In this document: positions 1 through 9,526 of the stretch, one piece after another
Layout of the letters: each line of letters starts with the position of its first letter
Numbering within the stretch: position 1 is the first letter of the stretch
Origin: Extensimonas perlucida
Lineage (GTDB): Bacteria > Pseudomonadota > Gammaproteobacteria > Burkholderiales > Burkholderiaceae_C
DNA length: 64,000 nt
Direction: 5' to 3'
NCBI RefSeq assembly: GCF_007655255.1
Contig: NZ_VMYE01000011.1
Span: 1 to 64,000 of the forward strand
The notes under the pieces: generated by a model
Told to the model about the DNA's origin: nothing
The model's database searches: none
Seen by the model: only the letters and a program-made list of their open reading frames with translations
Translations under genes and position numbers: made by a program

Positions 1-80
1 GGTCGAGTTAGCTTTCGCGGTCTGTAGCCATCAAAGGTTTTCGCGACCTCAGCCCTGGCGCAACTGCACTCCTATTGTGT

Positions 81-119
81 CTTTCATGATCGGGGGTGTG
101 TGAACTCCACTCATGAAAG
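81..119. repeat. 9-bp inverted repeat in upstream gap
   Basis: CTTTCATGA at 81-89 and its exact reverse complement TCATGAAAG at 111-119 are separated by 21 bases. They lie about 100 bases before the yqhA-like gene. This could be an operator or a weak hairpin; there is no T run. Nothing else supportable is seen in bases 1-218. Confidence 0.3.
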
Positions 120-218
120 TTAGCGCCGCAATCCCCATCCGTTTTGCGTGCCTTTGGCGCATTTCTACAATCGCGCCTCCGAGCCCATCGCATCCACTTT
201 TCTTCAGGCTTGCATACC

Positions 219-818
219 ATGATGTCGCCCAACCCACCCAAAAACTCGCCCTTGCGCCCCTTGCCTGCGCTGATTTTTGCCAGCCGCTGGCTGCAGTTGC
301 CGCTGTACCTCGGCCTGATTGCCGCGCAGGGGGTGTATGTGTGGCATTTTCTGGTGGAGCTGGCGCACCTGGTCGAGGCCGCGTTCGGTAGCCAGACGGC
401 GCTGCAGGCGCTCGTGACCAGCATAGGCTACAAGCCCGAAGTGCAGGTCACCACGCTCAACGAGACGGTCATCATGCTCGTGGTGCTCGCGCTCATCGAC
501 GTGGTGATGATCTCCAACCTGCTCATCATGGTCATCGTGGGCGGCTACGAAACCTTCGTGAGCCGGCTCGGGCTCGAAAACCACCCGGACCAGCCCGAAT
601 GGCTGGGCCACGTGAACGCCTCGGTGCTGAAGGTCAAGCTGGGGCTGTCCATCATCGGCATCAGCTCCATCCACCTGCTCAAGACCTTCATCAACGCCGC
701 GAACTACGACGTCAAGGTGTTGATGTGGCAGACCATCATCCACGGCGTGTTTTTGCTCAGCGCGCTGGCCATTGCCTACACGGACAAGCTGCTCGGCGCG
801 TCCGACAATGCGCATTGA
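219..818 (+). CDS. YqhA/UPF0114 family membrane protein
   Basis: A 199-residue integral membrane protein of the YqhA (UPF0114, TIGR00645) family, whose function is not established. Hydrophobic segments lie at about residues 25-48, 84-112, 138-160 and 170-190. The family-typical stretch around [20 protein letters not shown] is present near residues 95-115. Length fits the family, roughly 160-200 residues. The start is placed at the first of two adjacent ATG codons (219 and 222). A longer in-frame ATG at 144 would add a charged, non-family N-terminus. It is transcribed away from the neighbouring minus-strand gene, with a dispersed repeat copy between their 3' ends. Confidence 0.85.
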   Translation: MMSPNPPKNSPLRPLPALIFASRWLQLPLYLGLIAAQGVYVWHFLVELAHLVEAAFGSQTALQALVTSIGYKPEVQVTTLNETVIMLVVLALIDVVMISNLLIMVIVGGYETFVSRLGLENHPDQPEWLGHVNASVLKVKLGLSIIGISSIHLLKTFINAANYDVKVLMWQTIIHGVFLLSALAIAYTDKLLGASDNAH

Positions 819-840
819 GACTGCAAAAATAAGAGTGTTT

Positions 841-890
841 TTGGCACTTTGCGCTTATACATCAAGCGCTGGCAGCTCCTTTTTCAGGAG
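841..890 (+). repeat. dispersed palindromic repeat, copy 1
   Basis: TTGGCAC then TTTGCGC, a variable centre and AGCGCTGGCAGCT, followed by a small CTCC/GGAG hairpin. It matches the pattern of the repeat family found at about a dozen sites in the window. It lies between two convergent genes and could act as a bidirectional terminator. Confidence 0.6.
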
Positions 891-3193
891 TTTGTCTGGC
901 CGTTTTTGCCGCGCGTTTCCGCCAGGGTTTTCTTGACCAGCGCGTAGCCTTCCTCCTGATTGCGGCGGATGGCCTCGGCAGAAAAGTCGTAGTCGCGTGA
1001 AGCCGGCTCGCCCGGCCGGCCGGCGCGCACGAAGCGCGTGACCTGCAGCGGCGCGCCCTCGCCCATCAGTTCGATGAACAAGGGGCGCTGCTGAATCTTG
1101 GCCTGCACGGCAGGATCGACCTGCGCCAGAATGCTCTCGACCAGGCGCCGGTAGGCGCCCGCGGTTTCGCGCCAGCGCAGGTCGTTGCGCACGCGCTCCG
1201 CATAGGCGATCTCGTCGCGCCGCGCCATCACCTCGATCATGTTCTGCGGCAAGGGGCGCTGGCCGGAAAACAAATCGACGACGAAGGCACGCTTGCCCTC
1301 GGCGCCGCAGCGCTCGACCACGAGTTCGAGCGGTGAATTGCTCAGCAGGCCGCCGTCCCAGTACGCCTGGCCGTCAACCTCGGTCCACGGAAAGCCCGGC
1401 GGCAGGCTGCCGCTGGCCAGGATGTGCTCGGGCGTCATGTCATCGACGTAGCTATCGAACACTTCGAGCGTGCCGTTGGCCACGTTCACGGCGCCGACCA
1501 GCAGGCGCACCGGGCTGGACTTGAGCGCCTTGAAGTCCACGTAACGCACGAGCAGCTCTTTCATGGGCGCGGTGTCGTAGTAGCTGGTCCAGTGCAGCGG
1601 CAAGGCCGCCGGGCCGGCCAGCAGGTCCGCCCAGGTCGGCAGCCAGCGCGGGCGGAAGAACTTGGGCACGCCCCAGGTCAATATCTGCAGGCTGGTCGCC
1701 ACATTGTCGGCGGCGCTGCCCGGCGGAAACGGCGTGTGCACGGCCAGTTCGGCCCAGAAGGCTTCGAGCGCCTGCGCCGCATGGCGCGGGTGCGCGGCGA
1801 CGATGGCGCCGTTGAGCGCACCGATCGAAATGCCCGCGACGATGTCGGGATAAATGCGCTCTTCCTCGAGCGCCTTGACCACGCCGCATTCGAACGCGCC
1901 CATCGCGCCGCCGCCCTGCAGCGCGAGCACGGTCTGCGCGGGAATCTGGTCGAGCGCAAAAGCCGGGTCGGCCAGACGCTCCTTGAGCGCGCGCAGCTGC
2001 ACGCGGTAGCGGATCAGGTTTTCGGCATGGCGCGTTTCCTCGGCGGGCCGGCCCATGGAAAACAAGGCACGCAGCACATTGCGCTGTAAATAAAACACTG
2101 CACACGAGCCGCTTTCAAGCGAGCCGCGCACGATGCGCTCGTCGGCGCCCTCGGGCGCGCCCATGAGGCTGAAGCTGATGTCGCCGATGTCGCAAAAAAA
2201 GCACGACACCCCGTCGTGGCGCACGCGCCGCCCGAGCATGTTGCGCGCGGCGAGGCGCCCTTGCTCGATGGCATTGTCCCAGTGCTCGATGTGGCGCCGC
2301 CGCGCGAACACCGGGTCTTGAAAGCAGGTCACATCGCCCGCGGCATAGACCTGCGCCACGTTGCTGCGCAGCAGCTCATCGACGAGCACGAGCCCGCCTT
2401 CGAGTTGGATGCCGCTGCCCGCGAGGTACTCGGTCGCGGGCATCACACCCATGCAGACCACGAGCACATCGCACGGCAGGCGCCGCCCCGAGGCCGTTTC
2501 GACCGCTTGCACGCGCTCTTTGCCATGCACGGCGACCAGGGTGTCCGACAGGAAAAACTCGGCACCGCGGCTTTGCGCATGGCGGCGGAAAAAGTCCGAG
2601 GTCAAAGGCGCCTCGAGGTGCGGCAGGATCACAGCCTCCTGCTCGACCACGGTTACCTGCAGGCCCAGCGCCAGCAGCGACATGGCGACTTCCATGCCCA
2701 TGAAGCTGCCGCCCAGCACCACGGCGCGGCGCGGCGCCGGCACGCGGCTTTGCCCCTCTTGCAGGCCCGCGCTCTGGCGCAGCGCCTGCACGTCGGCCAC
2801 CGTGCGCACCATGTGCACGCCGGCCAGGTGCGCGCCCGGTACCTGCAGCGGCACGGGGCGCGAGCCGGTGGCGATCAGGAGTTGCTCCCAGCGCACGGTC
2901 TCGCCCGTGTCGAGGCGCACCGTTTGCTGCGCTGTATCGACCGAGAGGGCGCGCGTGCCCAACTGCAGCTCCACCGCCTGCTCGGCATAAAACGAGGGCG
3001 GATGCAGCAGGCGCTGCTGCACCTCGCTCGTGCCCAGCAGTATTTCCTTGGACAAGGCAGGCCGGTAAAACGGCGGCTCCGGCTCGGCTGAAACGATCAG
3101 GATGGAGCCGCTCGCGCCCTCCAGGCGCAGCGTTTCGGCCGCGGCCGCGCTCGCTGCGCCGCCGCCGAGCAGCAAATGGTCGATGACACGCAA
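884..3193 (-). CDS. FAD/NAD(P)H oxidoreductase-patatin phospholipase fusion
   Basis: One continuous reading frame joins two enzymes. Residues about 5-395 resemble ferredoxin/rubredoxin-type FAD reductases: an N-terminal GGG dinucleotide motif, a second GGSFMG motif near 161-166 for NAD(P)H, AAGD near 284-287 and a reductase C-terminal region. Residues about 420-769 are a patatin-like lipase: oxyanion motif GGGAMG near 427-432, nucleophile GISIG (Ser about 456) and DGG (catalytic Asp about 613). The start is taken as TTG at 3193 because AGGAG lies 7 bases upstream; a GTG at 3217 is the longer alternative. The neighbour is bdhA, so the patatin part may act in polyhydroxybutyrate or lipid turnover (inference). 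Normally these domains are separate proteins. Confidence 0.85.
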   Translation of the reverse strand: MRVIDHLLLGGGAASAAAAETLRLEGASGSILIVSAEPEPPFYRPALSKEILLGTSEVQQRLLHPPSFYAEQAVELQLGTRALSVDTAQQTVRLDTGETVRWEQLLIATGSRPVPLQVPGAHLAGVHMVRTVADVQALRQSAGLQEGQSRVPAPRRAVVLGGSFMGMEVAMSLLALGLQVTVVEQEAVILPHLEAPLTSDFFRRHAQSRGAEFFLSDTLVAVHGKERVQAVETASGRRLPCDVLVVCMGVMPATEYLAGSGIQLEGGLVLVDELLRSNVAQVYAAGDVTCFQDPVFARRRHIEHWDNAIEQGRLAARNMLGRRVRHDGVSCFFCDIGDISFSLMGAPEGADERIVRGSLESGSCAVFYLQRNVLRALFSMGRPAEETRHAENLIRYRVQLRALKERLADPAFALDQIPAQTVLALQGGGAMGAFECGVVKALEEERIYPDIVAGISIGALNGAIVAAHPRHAAQALEAFWAELAVHTPFPPGSAADNVATSLQILTWGVPKFFRPRWLPTWADLLAGPAALPLHWTSYYDTAPMKELLVRYVDFKALKSSPVRLLVGAVNVANGTLEVFDSYVDDMTPEHILASGSLPPGFPWTEVDGQAYWDGGLLSNSPLELVVERCGAEGKRAFVVDLFSGQRPLPQNMIEVMARRDEIAYAERVRNDLRWRETAGAYRRLVESILAQVDPAVQAKIQQRPLFIELMGEGAPLQVTRFVRAGRPGEPASRDYDFSAEAIRRNQEEGYALVKKTLAETRGKNGQTNS

Positions 3194-3224
3194 AGCCACA
3201 CTCCTTTTCTTCTGCACAAAAGAG

Positions 3225-3262
3225 CGCCTCGCCTTCTCCGCGAAGATGCGGGTGGCGAGGCG
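3225..3262 (-). terminator. 9-bp stem-loop between bdhA and fusion gene
   Basis: CGCCTCGCC (3225-3233) pairs perfectly with GGCGAGGCG (3254-3262) across a 20-base loop, in the gap between the 3' end of bdhA and the start of the fusion gene. There is no clear T run, so it may be a partial terminator or an mRNA-stabilising hairpin. Three CCGCGGCTG-like units follow nearby at about 3275-3300. Confidence 0.35.
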
Positions 3263-3314
3263 TCCGGCTGCCGCGGCTGTCCGCGGCTGCCCGCGGCGAT
3301 GGGGAGGACTGGCT

Positions 3315-4094
3315 TTACTGCATGAACCAGCCGTGGCTCACCACCAGCGACTGCCCGGTGAGCGCGTTCGTCTCGAACGCGGCAAAGAACAGCGCCGCCT
3401 GCGCCACATCCTGCGTGGTGGTGAACTCGCCATCGACCGTGTCCTTGAGCATGATCTTCTTGATCACGTCCTCTTCGGAAATGCCGAATTCCTTGGCCTG
3501 CTCGGGGATCTGCTTGTCCACCAGCGGCGTGCGCACGAAGCCAGGGCAGATCACGTTGGCGCGCACGCCGTGCTTGGCGCCTTCCTTGGCCACCACCTTG
3601 GCGAGGCCGATCAGGCCGTGCTTGGCCGTGACGTAAGGCGCCTTGAGCATGGACGCCTCTTTGGAATGCACCGAACCCATGTAGATGATGCTGCCGCCCG
3701 TGCCCTGGCGGTACATGTGGCGCAGCGCGGCGCGCGTGGTGAGAAAGGCGCCGTCGAGATGGATTGCGAGCATCTGCTTCCACTTGGCGAGTTCGAGTTC
3801 ATCGACCGCGGCGATGGTCTGGATGCCCGCGTTGCTCACCAGAATGTCGATCTTGCCGAAGGTTTGTACGGTTTGCTCCATGCCCGCATCGACGGCGGCC
3901 TCGTCGGTCACGTCCATGGCCACACCCAGCGCCTTGGCCGGGCCGCCGAGCTCGGCGGCCGTGGCCTGCGCGCCCTGCGCGTTGAGGTCGGCGATCACGA
4001 CCTTGGCACCTTCGGCGACGAAGGTGCGCGCGATTTCCTTGCCTATGCCGCTCGCGGCCCCCGTGACGAGGGCGACTTTGTCCTTGAGACGCAT
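3315..4094 (-). CDS. bdhA: 3-hydroxybutyrate dehydrogenase (SDR family)
   Basis: A 259-residue short-chain dehydrogenase that interconverts (R)-3-hydroxybutyrate and acetoacetate with NAD, the last step of polyhydroxybutyrate mobilisation. The cofactor motif TGAASGIG sits at 11-18, NAG at 88-90, and the catalytic Ser141, Tyr154 and Lys158 (YVTAK) are present. The C-terminal GWFMQ end and the SVHSKEAS stretch are typical of this enzyme rather than of acetoacetyl-CoA reductase. ATG start with an upstream GGAGT. It is probably cotranscribed with the downstream oxidoreductase-patatin fusion about 120 bases away, separated by a hairpin. Confidence 0.93.
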   Translation of the reverse strand: MRLKDKVALVTGAASGIGKEIARTFVAEGAKVVIADLNAQGAQATAAELGGPAKALGVAMDVTDEAAVDAGMEQTVQTFGKIDILVSNAGIQTIAAVDELELAKWKQMLAIHLDGAFLTTRAALRHMYRQGTGGSIIYMGSVHSKEASMLKAPYVTAKHGLIGLAKVVAKEGAKHGVRANVICPGFVRTPLVDKQIPEQAKEFGISEEDVIKKIMLKDTVDGEFTTTQDVAQAALFFAAFETNALTGQSLVVSHGWFMQ

Positions 4095-4232
4095 GCTGAC
4101 ACTCCTTGGGATGAGGGTTGAAACGTCTGCATCTTATGCCGCTTGCTGCACTGCAATATGCGCTGCGCCCGAAAACCAGCCTCAGCGCTTCGGCTTTTGG
4201 AGCTGCTGCGCGTCAGAAGGAGTGTTTGCACC

Positions 4233-5255
4233 TCACCGCCGCACGTAAATCTGGTCGAAGCTCGCGCCGTCGGCAAAATGCGCCCGGCTCGCCTGCGCCC
4301 AGCCGCCAAAGGCCTCGTCGATAGTAAACAACTTCAGCTGCGGGAACTGGTGCGCATACTTGGCCTGGGCTTTGGCCGAGACGGCAGGGCGGTAGAAATG
4401 CTTGCCCGCGATGTCCTGCCCCTCCTCGCTGTAAAGGTATCGAAGGTATTCCTCGGCCACTTTGCGCGTGCCTTTTTTGTCCACGTTCCTGTCCACCACG
4501 CTCACCGCGGGCTCGGCCAGGATGCTGATGGACGGCACCACCACGTCGAATTTGCTGCCGAATTCTTTTTCGAGCAGATAGGCCTCGTTCTCCCAGGCAA
4601 TCAGCACGTCACCCTGTGCGCGCTGCGCAAAGGTGATGGACGAGCCGCGCGCGCCCGTGTCGAGCACCGGCACCTGCGCGTAGAGCTTGCCGACGAATTC
4701 CTTGGCCCTGGCTTCGCTGCCCGTTTTGCGCCGCGCAAATTCCCAGGCCGCGAGATAGTTCCAGCGCGCGCCGCCCGAAGTCTTGGGGTTGGGCGTGATC
4801 ACGCTGACGCCAGGGCGGATCAGATCGTCCCAATCCTTGATGCCCTTGGGGTTGCCCGCACGCACCACAAACACGATGGTCGAGGTGTAGGGCGAGGCGT
4901 TGTGCGGCAGGCGCTTTTGCCAGTCCTTGGGGATCAGGCCCGCCTGCATGTGCAGTGCATCGGTGTCGCCCGCGAGCGCAAGCGTCACCACGTCGGCGGG
5001 CAAACCGTCGATCACGGCGCGCGCCTGTTTGCCCGAGCCGCCGTGCGACTGCTGGATCGTCACGTCCTGCCCGGTCTGCGCCTTCCAGTGTCTGGCAAAG
5101 GCCTGGTTGAATTCGACATAAAACTCGCGCGTCGGGTCGTAGGACACGTTGAGCAAGCTGACGGGCTGCGCCCATGCCGGCCAGGCCGTCAGGGACAAGC
5201 TGCCGGCTACGGCGGCGGCCCAGGGAAACTTGATAAAGTCGCGGCGCAGGGTCAT
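4233..5255 (-). CDS. sulfate ABC transporter substrate-binding protein
   Basis: A 340-residue periplasmic binding protein of the Sbp/CysP family for sulfate or thiosulfate import. The family signature NVSYDPTRE follows directly after an N-terminal export signal. The signal (LRRDFIKF, then a hydrophobic stretch ending AWA before Gln30) looks twin-arginine-like. The start is ATG at 5255; an upstream in-frame ATG at 5288 would add 11 residues before the signal. No permease or ATPase gene adjoins it, so its membrane partners must be elsewhere. It diverges from yggX across about 150 bases. Sbp versus CysP cannot be settled by eye. Confidence 0.88.
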   Translation of the reverse strand: MTLRRDFIKFPWAAAVAGSLSLTAWPAWAQPVSLLNVSYDPTREFYVEFNQAFARHWKAQTGQDVTIQQSHGGSGKQARAVIDGLPADVVTLALAGDTDALHMQAGLIPKDWQKRLPHNASPYTSTIVFVVRAGNPKGIKDWDDLIRPGVSVITPNPKTSGGARWNYLAAWEFARRKTGSEARAKEFVGKLYAQVPVLDTGARGSSITFAQRAQGDVLIAWENEAYLLEKEFGSKFDVVVPSISILAEPAVSVVDRNVDKKGTRKVAEEYLRYLYSEEGQDIAGKHFYRPAVSAKAQAKYAHQFPQLKLFTIDEAFGGWAQASRAHFADGASFDQIYVRR

Positions 5256-5354
5256 ACAAGGCTTTCTACAGAATGTGAAACGGAACACGGCGTGTCGCGT
5301 GACGCAGCCGCGGGCTGGCCGCCATTCTCAAAGCCACCCAACAAAACTGGAACG

Positions 5355-5368
5355 ACTGATTTTTCAGT
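5355..5368. promoter_or_regulatory. short palindrome in sbp/yggX divergent gap
   Basis: ACTGA-TTTT-TCAGT lies in the AT-rich intergenic stretch between the divergent sulfate-binding protein and yggX genes. The position suits an operator or promoter element, but I recognise no specific regulator motif. Confidence 0.25.
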
Positions 5369-5403
5369 TTGATATTCAAAAATTTTCTAAAACTGGAGCC
5401 CCC

Positions 5404-5676
5404 ATGGCACGCATGGTTCACTGCATCAAGCTCGGCAAAGAAGCCGAGGGCCTCGACTTTCCACCCTACCCCGGCGAACTCGGCAAGCGCATCTGGGAAA
5501 ACGTCAGCAAAGAAGCCTGGGCCGAGTGGCTCAAGCAGCAAACCATGCTGGTCAATGAAAACCGCCTGAACCTCGCCGATGCGCGCGCGCGCCAGTACCT
5601 TGCGCGCCAGATGGAAAAGCACTTTTTCGGCGAAGGCGCAGACCAAGCCGCGGGCTACGTGCCGCCCAGCGCCTGA
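5404..5676 (+). CDS. yggX: YggX family iron-sulfur trafficking protein
   Basis: A 90-residue cytosolic protein of the YggX family, which protects iron-sulfur clusters from oxidative damage and takes part in iron traffic. Family hallmarks are [21 protein letters not shown] at the N-terminus, with the conserved Cys at residue 7, and [21 protein letters not shown] in the middle. The ATG at 5404 is preceded by a purine-rich CTGGAG. A longer frame opens upstream at 5149 but overlaps the divergent gene and lacks family similarity. It is followed 34 bases later by mnmC. Confidence 0.95.
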   Translation: MARMVHCIKLGKEAEGLDFPPYPGELGKRIWENVSKEAWAEWLKQQTMLVNENRLNLADARARQYLARQMEKHFFGEGADQAAGYVPPSA

Positions 5677-5710
5677 GGCAGCGCCCCACCTTCACCCCCA
5701 CTGCGGCGTC

Positions 5711-7657
5711 ATGGCCGAACCTTTGCAATGGCTGGCCGACGGCACGCCCTATAGCGCACGCTTTGGCGACCGCTACCACAGCAGTGCCAACGCCGGGCTC
5801 GACCAGGCCGAGGGCGTCTTTCTGCGCGGCTGCGGTCTGCCGCACGCCTGGGCCGGGCAGGCGCAGTGGCGCATCCTCGAAACCGGCTTTGGCCTGGGGT
5901 TGAACTTTCTCGTCACCTGGGCCGCGTGGCGCGCTGACGCCCAGCGCCCGCGCCTGCTGCACTTCGTCTCCACCGAGGCGTGGCCGGTCAGCGCCGAAGA
6001 TTTGCTGCGCGCGCACGCCGCGCACCCCCAGCTCGCGCTGCTCGCGCAGCAATTGCACGACCAATTCTGGGGTTTGCTGCCAGGCGTGCACCGGCTGAGC
6101 TTCGAAGGCGGGCGCGTGCTGCTCACGCTGTGCATAGGCGATGCGCAGACGCTGCTGCGCCAGCAGGATGGCACCGTGGATGCCGTCTATCTGGACGGCT
6201 TCAGCCCCCAGTGCAACCCCGACATTTGGAGCCTGCACACCCTCAAGGCCGTGGCGCGTTGGTGCCGGCGCGGCACGCGGCTGGCCACCTGGTGCGTGGC
6301 CCGCAGCGTGCGTGATGCGCTCGCGCAGTGCGGCTTCGTCGTGCAGCGCGTGCCCGGCGTGCCGCCCAAGCGCGAAAACCTGCACGCCATCTACAACCCG
6401 CACTGGGAGCCGCGCCGCAGCACGCAGACGGTGCCCGTGCTCCCACCCGTGACTGCGCCGGGCCGCTGCATCGTGATCGGCGGCGGGCTCGCCGGCGCTG
6501 CCACGGCGGCGAGCCTGGCGCGGCGCGGCTGGCAGGTCGAGGTGCTCGATCAGGCCGATGCACCGGCTGCGGGCGCCTCGGCCCTGCCCGCAGGCGTGTT
6601 TGCGCCGCATGTCTCGCCCGACGACAGCGTGCTCTCGCGCCTATCGCGCAGCGGCGTGCGCATCGTGCTCGAACATGCGCAGATGCTGCAAGCGCAAGGC
6701 TTGCTGCGCGCGGGCGTCGATTGGCAGTGCAGCGGCGTGCTCGAACACCGCGTCGATGGCAGCCCCGGCCTGCCCCCAGAATGGGAGAGCGGCCCCGGCG
6801 CCGACTGGAGCCGCCGCGCCAGCGCCGACAGGCTGCTAGCGCAATTGCCCGTCGTTGCCGCCGCCTGCTGGCACCTGCGCGCCGGCTGGATCAGCCCTGC
6901 GCGCCTGGTTACGGCGCTGCTCGCGCAGCCCGGCATTGGCTGGCATGGCAATGCCCACGTCGATCGCCTGCAGCGCAGCCACGATGGGGCGCATTGGCAG
7001 GCATTGGACGCCCAAGGCCGCGTGCTGGCCGAGGCCGAACGCGTGGTGATCGCCGCAGGCGCGGGCAGCCGCGCGCTGCTCGCGCAGCGCTGGGCGCTGC
7101 GCCCGCTGCGCGGCCAGATTTCGTGGGCCCGCTGGCCCGCTGGCGTAGCCCCCATGCTGCCCTACCCCGTCAACGGCCATGGCAATTGGGTGCCGTCTTT
7201 CCCGCTCGGCGACGCGGCCGAGGGGCCGCGCGCCTGGGTGCTGGGCTCGACCTTCGAGCGCGGCGTGGACCACCTGCCCCCCACCCCTGACGAACAACGC
7301 GCAGCTCACGCAGCCAACTGGCACAAACTGCAAACCCTGCTGCCCGCCGCCGCGCAGCAATTGCAAGCCAGCTTTGCGCCCTTTTTGGATATGCCTGGGC
7401 CGCACGCAATCTCGGCATCCGCCTCGCCGCTGCAAAGCTGGGCCGCGGTGCGCTGCGTCGCCCCCGACCGGCTGCCCATCGTCGGCCCGGTGGAGCCGCA
7501 CGCCCTGCCCGGCCTTTGGGTCTGCACCGCCATGGGCGCACGCGGGCTCACGCTCGCCCTGCTGTGCGCCGAACTGCTCGCCGCACGCTGGCACGACGAA
7601 CCGCTGCCGCTCGAGGGCAAACTGGCGCGGGCGTTGGCGGCGGAAAGGCTGGGCTGA
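5711..7657 (+). CDS. mnmC: bifunctional tRNA mnm5s2U biosynthesis protein MnmC
   Basis: A 648-residue two-domain enzyme completing 5-methylaminomethyl-2-thiouridine in tRNA wobble positions. The N-terminal SAM-dependent methyltransferase has ETGFGLG at about 57-63 and the DGFSPQCNPDIWS motif near 162. The C-terminal FAD oxidoreductase, which removes the carboxymethyl group, opens with VIGGGLAGAATAASLARRG near 255-273. Length matches the E. coli enzyme. ATG 5711 was chosen because the MAEPLQWL start aligns with the family; upstream frame extension has no such similarity. Its stop codon abuts a small repeat motif shared with the MITE-like element near 29.5 kb. Confidence 0.94.
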   Translation: MAEPLQWLADGTPYSARFGDRYHSSANAGLDQAEGVFLRGCGLPHAWAGQAQWRILETGFGLGLNFLVTWAAWRADAQRPRLLHFVSTEAWPVSAEDLLRAHAAHPQLALLAQQLHDQFWGLLPGVHRLSFEGGRVLLTLCIGDAQTLLRQQDGTVDAVYLDGFSPQCNPDIWSLHTLKAVARWCRRGTRLATWCVARSVRDALAQCGFVVQRVPGVPPKRENLHAIYNPHWEPRRSTQTVPVLPPVTAPGRCIVIGGGLAGAATAASLARRGWQVEVLDQADAPAAGASALPAGVFAPHVSPDDSVLSRLSRSGVRIVLEHAQMLQAQGLLRAGVDWQCSGVLEHRVDGSPGLPPEWESGPGADWSRRASADRLLAQLPVVAAACWHLRAGWISPARLVTALLAQPGIGWHGNAHVDRLQRSHDGAHWQALDAQGRVLAEAERVVIAAGAGSRALLAQRWALRPLRGQISWARWPAGVAPMLPYPVNGHGNWVPSFPLGDAAEGPRAWVLGSTFERGVDHLPPTPDEQRAAHAANWHKLQTLLPAAAQQLQASFAPFLDMPGPHAISASASPLQSWAAVRCVAPDRLPIVGPVEPHALPGLWVCTAMGARGLTLALLCAELLAARWHDEPLPLEGKLARALAAERLG

Positions 7658-7683
7658 ACCCAGATTGTTCATGAGGCGGCGCT
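7657..7683 (+). repeat. solo end of the MITE-like repeat
   Basis: AACCCAGATTGT followed by TCATGAGGCGGCGCTG starts on the last base of the mnmC stop codon. The 12-base core is identical to the terminal repeat of the 178-bp element at 29493-29670, and the next bases are also similar there. Confidence 0.5.
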
Positions 7684-7759
7684 GAAAACCCGCGCGCTAT
7701 CTGCTGTCATGGATGGCGCGCTACATTGTTCCCCTTGCAATTTCTCAGGGAGCAGCCCC

Positions 7760-9526
7760 ATGCATGCAGTCGTAACGCGCGTCACGGAGCGCATCGCGCA
7801 GCGCAGTCGGGACAGCCGCGCGGCCTATCTGGCCGGGGTGGACACCATGCTCGCGCGCGCGGCGCCGCAAGAGCGCATGGGCTGCGCGAACCTGGCGCAC
7901 GCCTATGCCGCGCTGCCGGGCGCAGAAAAAATCAAGCTCATGGCCGAGCGCGCGCCCAACATTGCCATCGTCACGGCCTACAACGACATGCTTTCGGCGC
8001 ACCAGCCCTACCATGCCTACCCGGACTTGCTGCGCGACGAGGCGGCGCGCTGCGGCGCCACGGTGCAGGTCGCGGGCGGCGTGCCCGCAATGTGCGACGG
8101 CGTCACGCAGGGCACGCCGGGCATGGAGCTGAGCCTGTTTTCGCGCGACGTGATCGCCATGGGCACAGCCGTCGCGCTCGCGCACGACGTGTTCGACGGC
8201 GCGCTGCTGCTCGGCGTGTGCGACAAGATCGTGCCGGGCCTGCTGATCGGCGCGCTGCACTACGGCCACTTGCCTTGCGTGTTCGTGCCCGCGGGGCCCA
8301 TGCGCTCGGGCCTGTCGAACCGCGAAAAAGCCAAGGTGCGCGAGCTGCATGCGCAAGGGCTGGTCGGACGTGCCGAGCTGCTGCAGGCCGAATCCGCGGC
8401 CTATCACAGCCCCGGCACCTGCACGTTTTACGGCACGGCCAACAGCAACCAGATGCTGCTCGAAGCCATGGGGCTGGTCGTGCCGGGCGCGGTCTTCGTG
8501 CACCCCGACACGCCCGAACGCGAGCAGCTCACGCGCGCGGCGTTGCGCACCGTGCTCGACATCGGCCGGCGCGGCGCGCGCTTCACGCCCATAGGGCGGC
8601 TCGTCGATGCGCGCTGCATCGTGAACGCCATGGTGGCGCTGCTGGCCACGGGCGGCTCGACCAACCATTTGATCCACTGGGTCGCGGTGGCGCGCAGCGC
8701 CGGCATCGTGATCGACTGGACGGACTTCGACGAGCTGTCATCCGCCGTGCCGCTGCTCGCGCGCGTCTATCCCAACGGTGAGGCCGACGTGAACCAGTTC
8801 CAGGCTGCAGGCGGGCCGCTGTGGGTGCTGCGCGAGCTGCTCGCTGCGGGGCTGATGCACGATCTGCCCAGCGTGCACCCAGGCGGCCTGAGCGCGGGCG
8901 CGCGCACCGCGGCCGCAGAGTCGGGCGACGAAGCCGTGCTGCGCCCGGTGCGCCGCCCTTTCGCGCCCACGGGCGGTTTGCGCCTGCTGCAGGGCAACCT
9001 CGGGCGCGCGGTGATCAAGGTCTCGGCCGTGCCCGAGGACTGCCTCGTGGTGCAGGCGCCGGCGCGCGTGTTCGCCTCGCAGGAGGAACTGCTCGCCGCG
9101 TTCGGCGCGGGCGGCTTGCGTGAAGACATGGTGGCCGTGCTGCGCTTTCAGGGGCCGCGCGCCAACGGCATGCCGGAGCTGCACAAGCTCACGCCCGCAC
9201 TTTCGGTGCTGCAGGATCAAGGCTATCGCGTGGCGCTCGTGACCGACGGGCGCATGAGCGGCGCCTCGGGCAAGGTGCCGGCGGCCATCCACGTCACGCC
9301 TGAGGCGCTCGAAGGCGGGCCGCTCGCGCGCGTGCGTGACGGCGACCTGCTGCGCATCGACACCCATGCGGGCACGCTGGACGCGCTCGTCGATGCCGCG
9401 CAATGGCAGCATCGCGTGCCCGCCCCGCCGCCGCAGGTGCCGCCGCGCGGCTTCGGGCGCGAGCTTTTCGCGAACTTTCGCCGCAACGCCGCCGGCGCCG
9501 AACAAGGAGCATGCACATGGCTGTGA
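7760..9526 (+). CDS. edd: 6-phosphogluconate dehydratase
   Basis: A 588-residue IlvD/Edd-family iron-sulfur dehydratase converting 6-phosphogluconate to 2-keto-3-deoxy-6-phosphogluconate in the Entner-Doudoroff pathway. Seen: the cluster region [20 protein letters not shown] near 105-125, the CDKIVPG signature near 154 and the C-terminal TDGRMSG signature near 495. The start at ATG 7760 ([12 protein letters not shown]) aligns with known Edd N-termini (VTNRI-like); an upstream ATG at 7709 would add 17 non-family residues. eda begins before this gene stops, so the two are translationally coupled. Confidence 0.96.
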   Translation: MHAVVTRVTERIAQRSRDSRAAYLAGVDTMLARAAPQERMGCANLAHAYAALPGAEKIKLMAERAPNIAIVTAYNDMLSAHQPYHAYPDLLRDEAARCGATVQVAGGVPAMCDGVTQGTPGMELSLFSRDVIAMGTAVALAHDVFDGALLLGVCDKIVPGLLIGALHYGHLPCVFVPAGPMRSGLSNREKAKVRELHAQGLVGRAELLQAESAAYHSPGTCTFYGTANSNQMLLEAMGLVVPGAVFVHPDTPEREQLTRAALRTVLDIGRRGARFTPIGRLVDARCIVNAMVALLATGGSTNHLIHWVAVARSAGIVIDWTDFDELSSAVPLLARVYPNGEADVNQFQAAGGPLWVLRELLAAGLMHDLPSVHPGGLSAGARTAAAESGDEAVLRPVRRPFAPTGGLRLLQGNLGRAVIKVSAVPEDCLVVQAPARVFASQEELLAAFGAGGLREDMVAVLRFQGPRANGMPELHKLTPALSVLQDQGYRVALVTDGRMSGASGKVPAAIHVTPEALEGGPLARVRDGDLLRIDTHAGTLDALVDAAQWQHRVPAPPPQVPPRGFGRELFANFRRNAAGAEQGACTWL

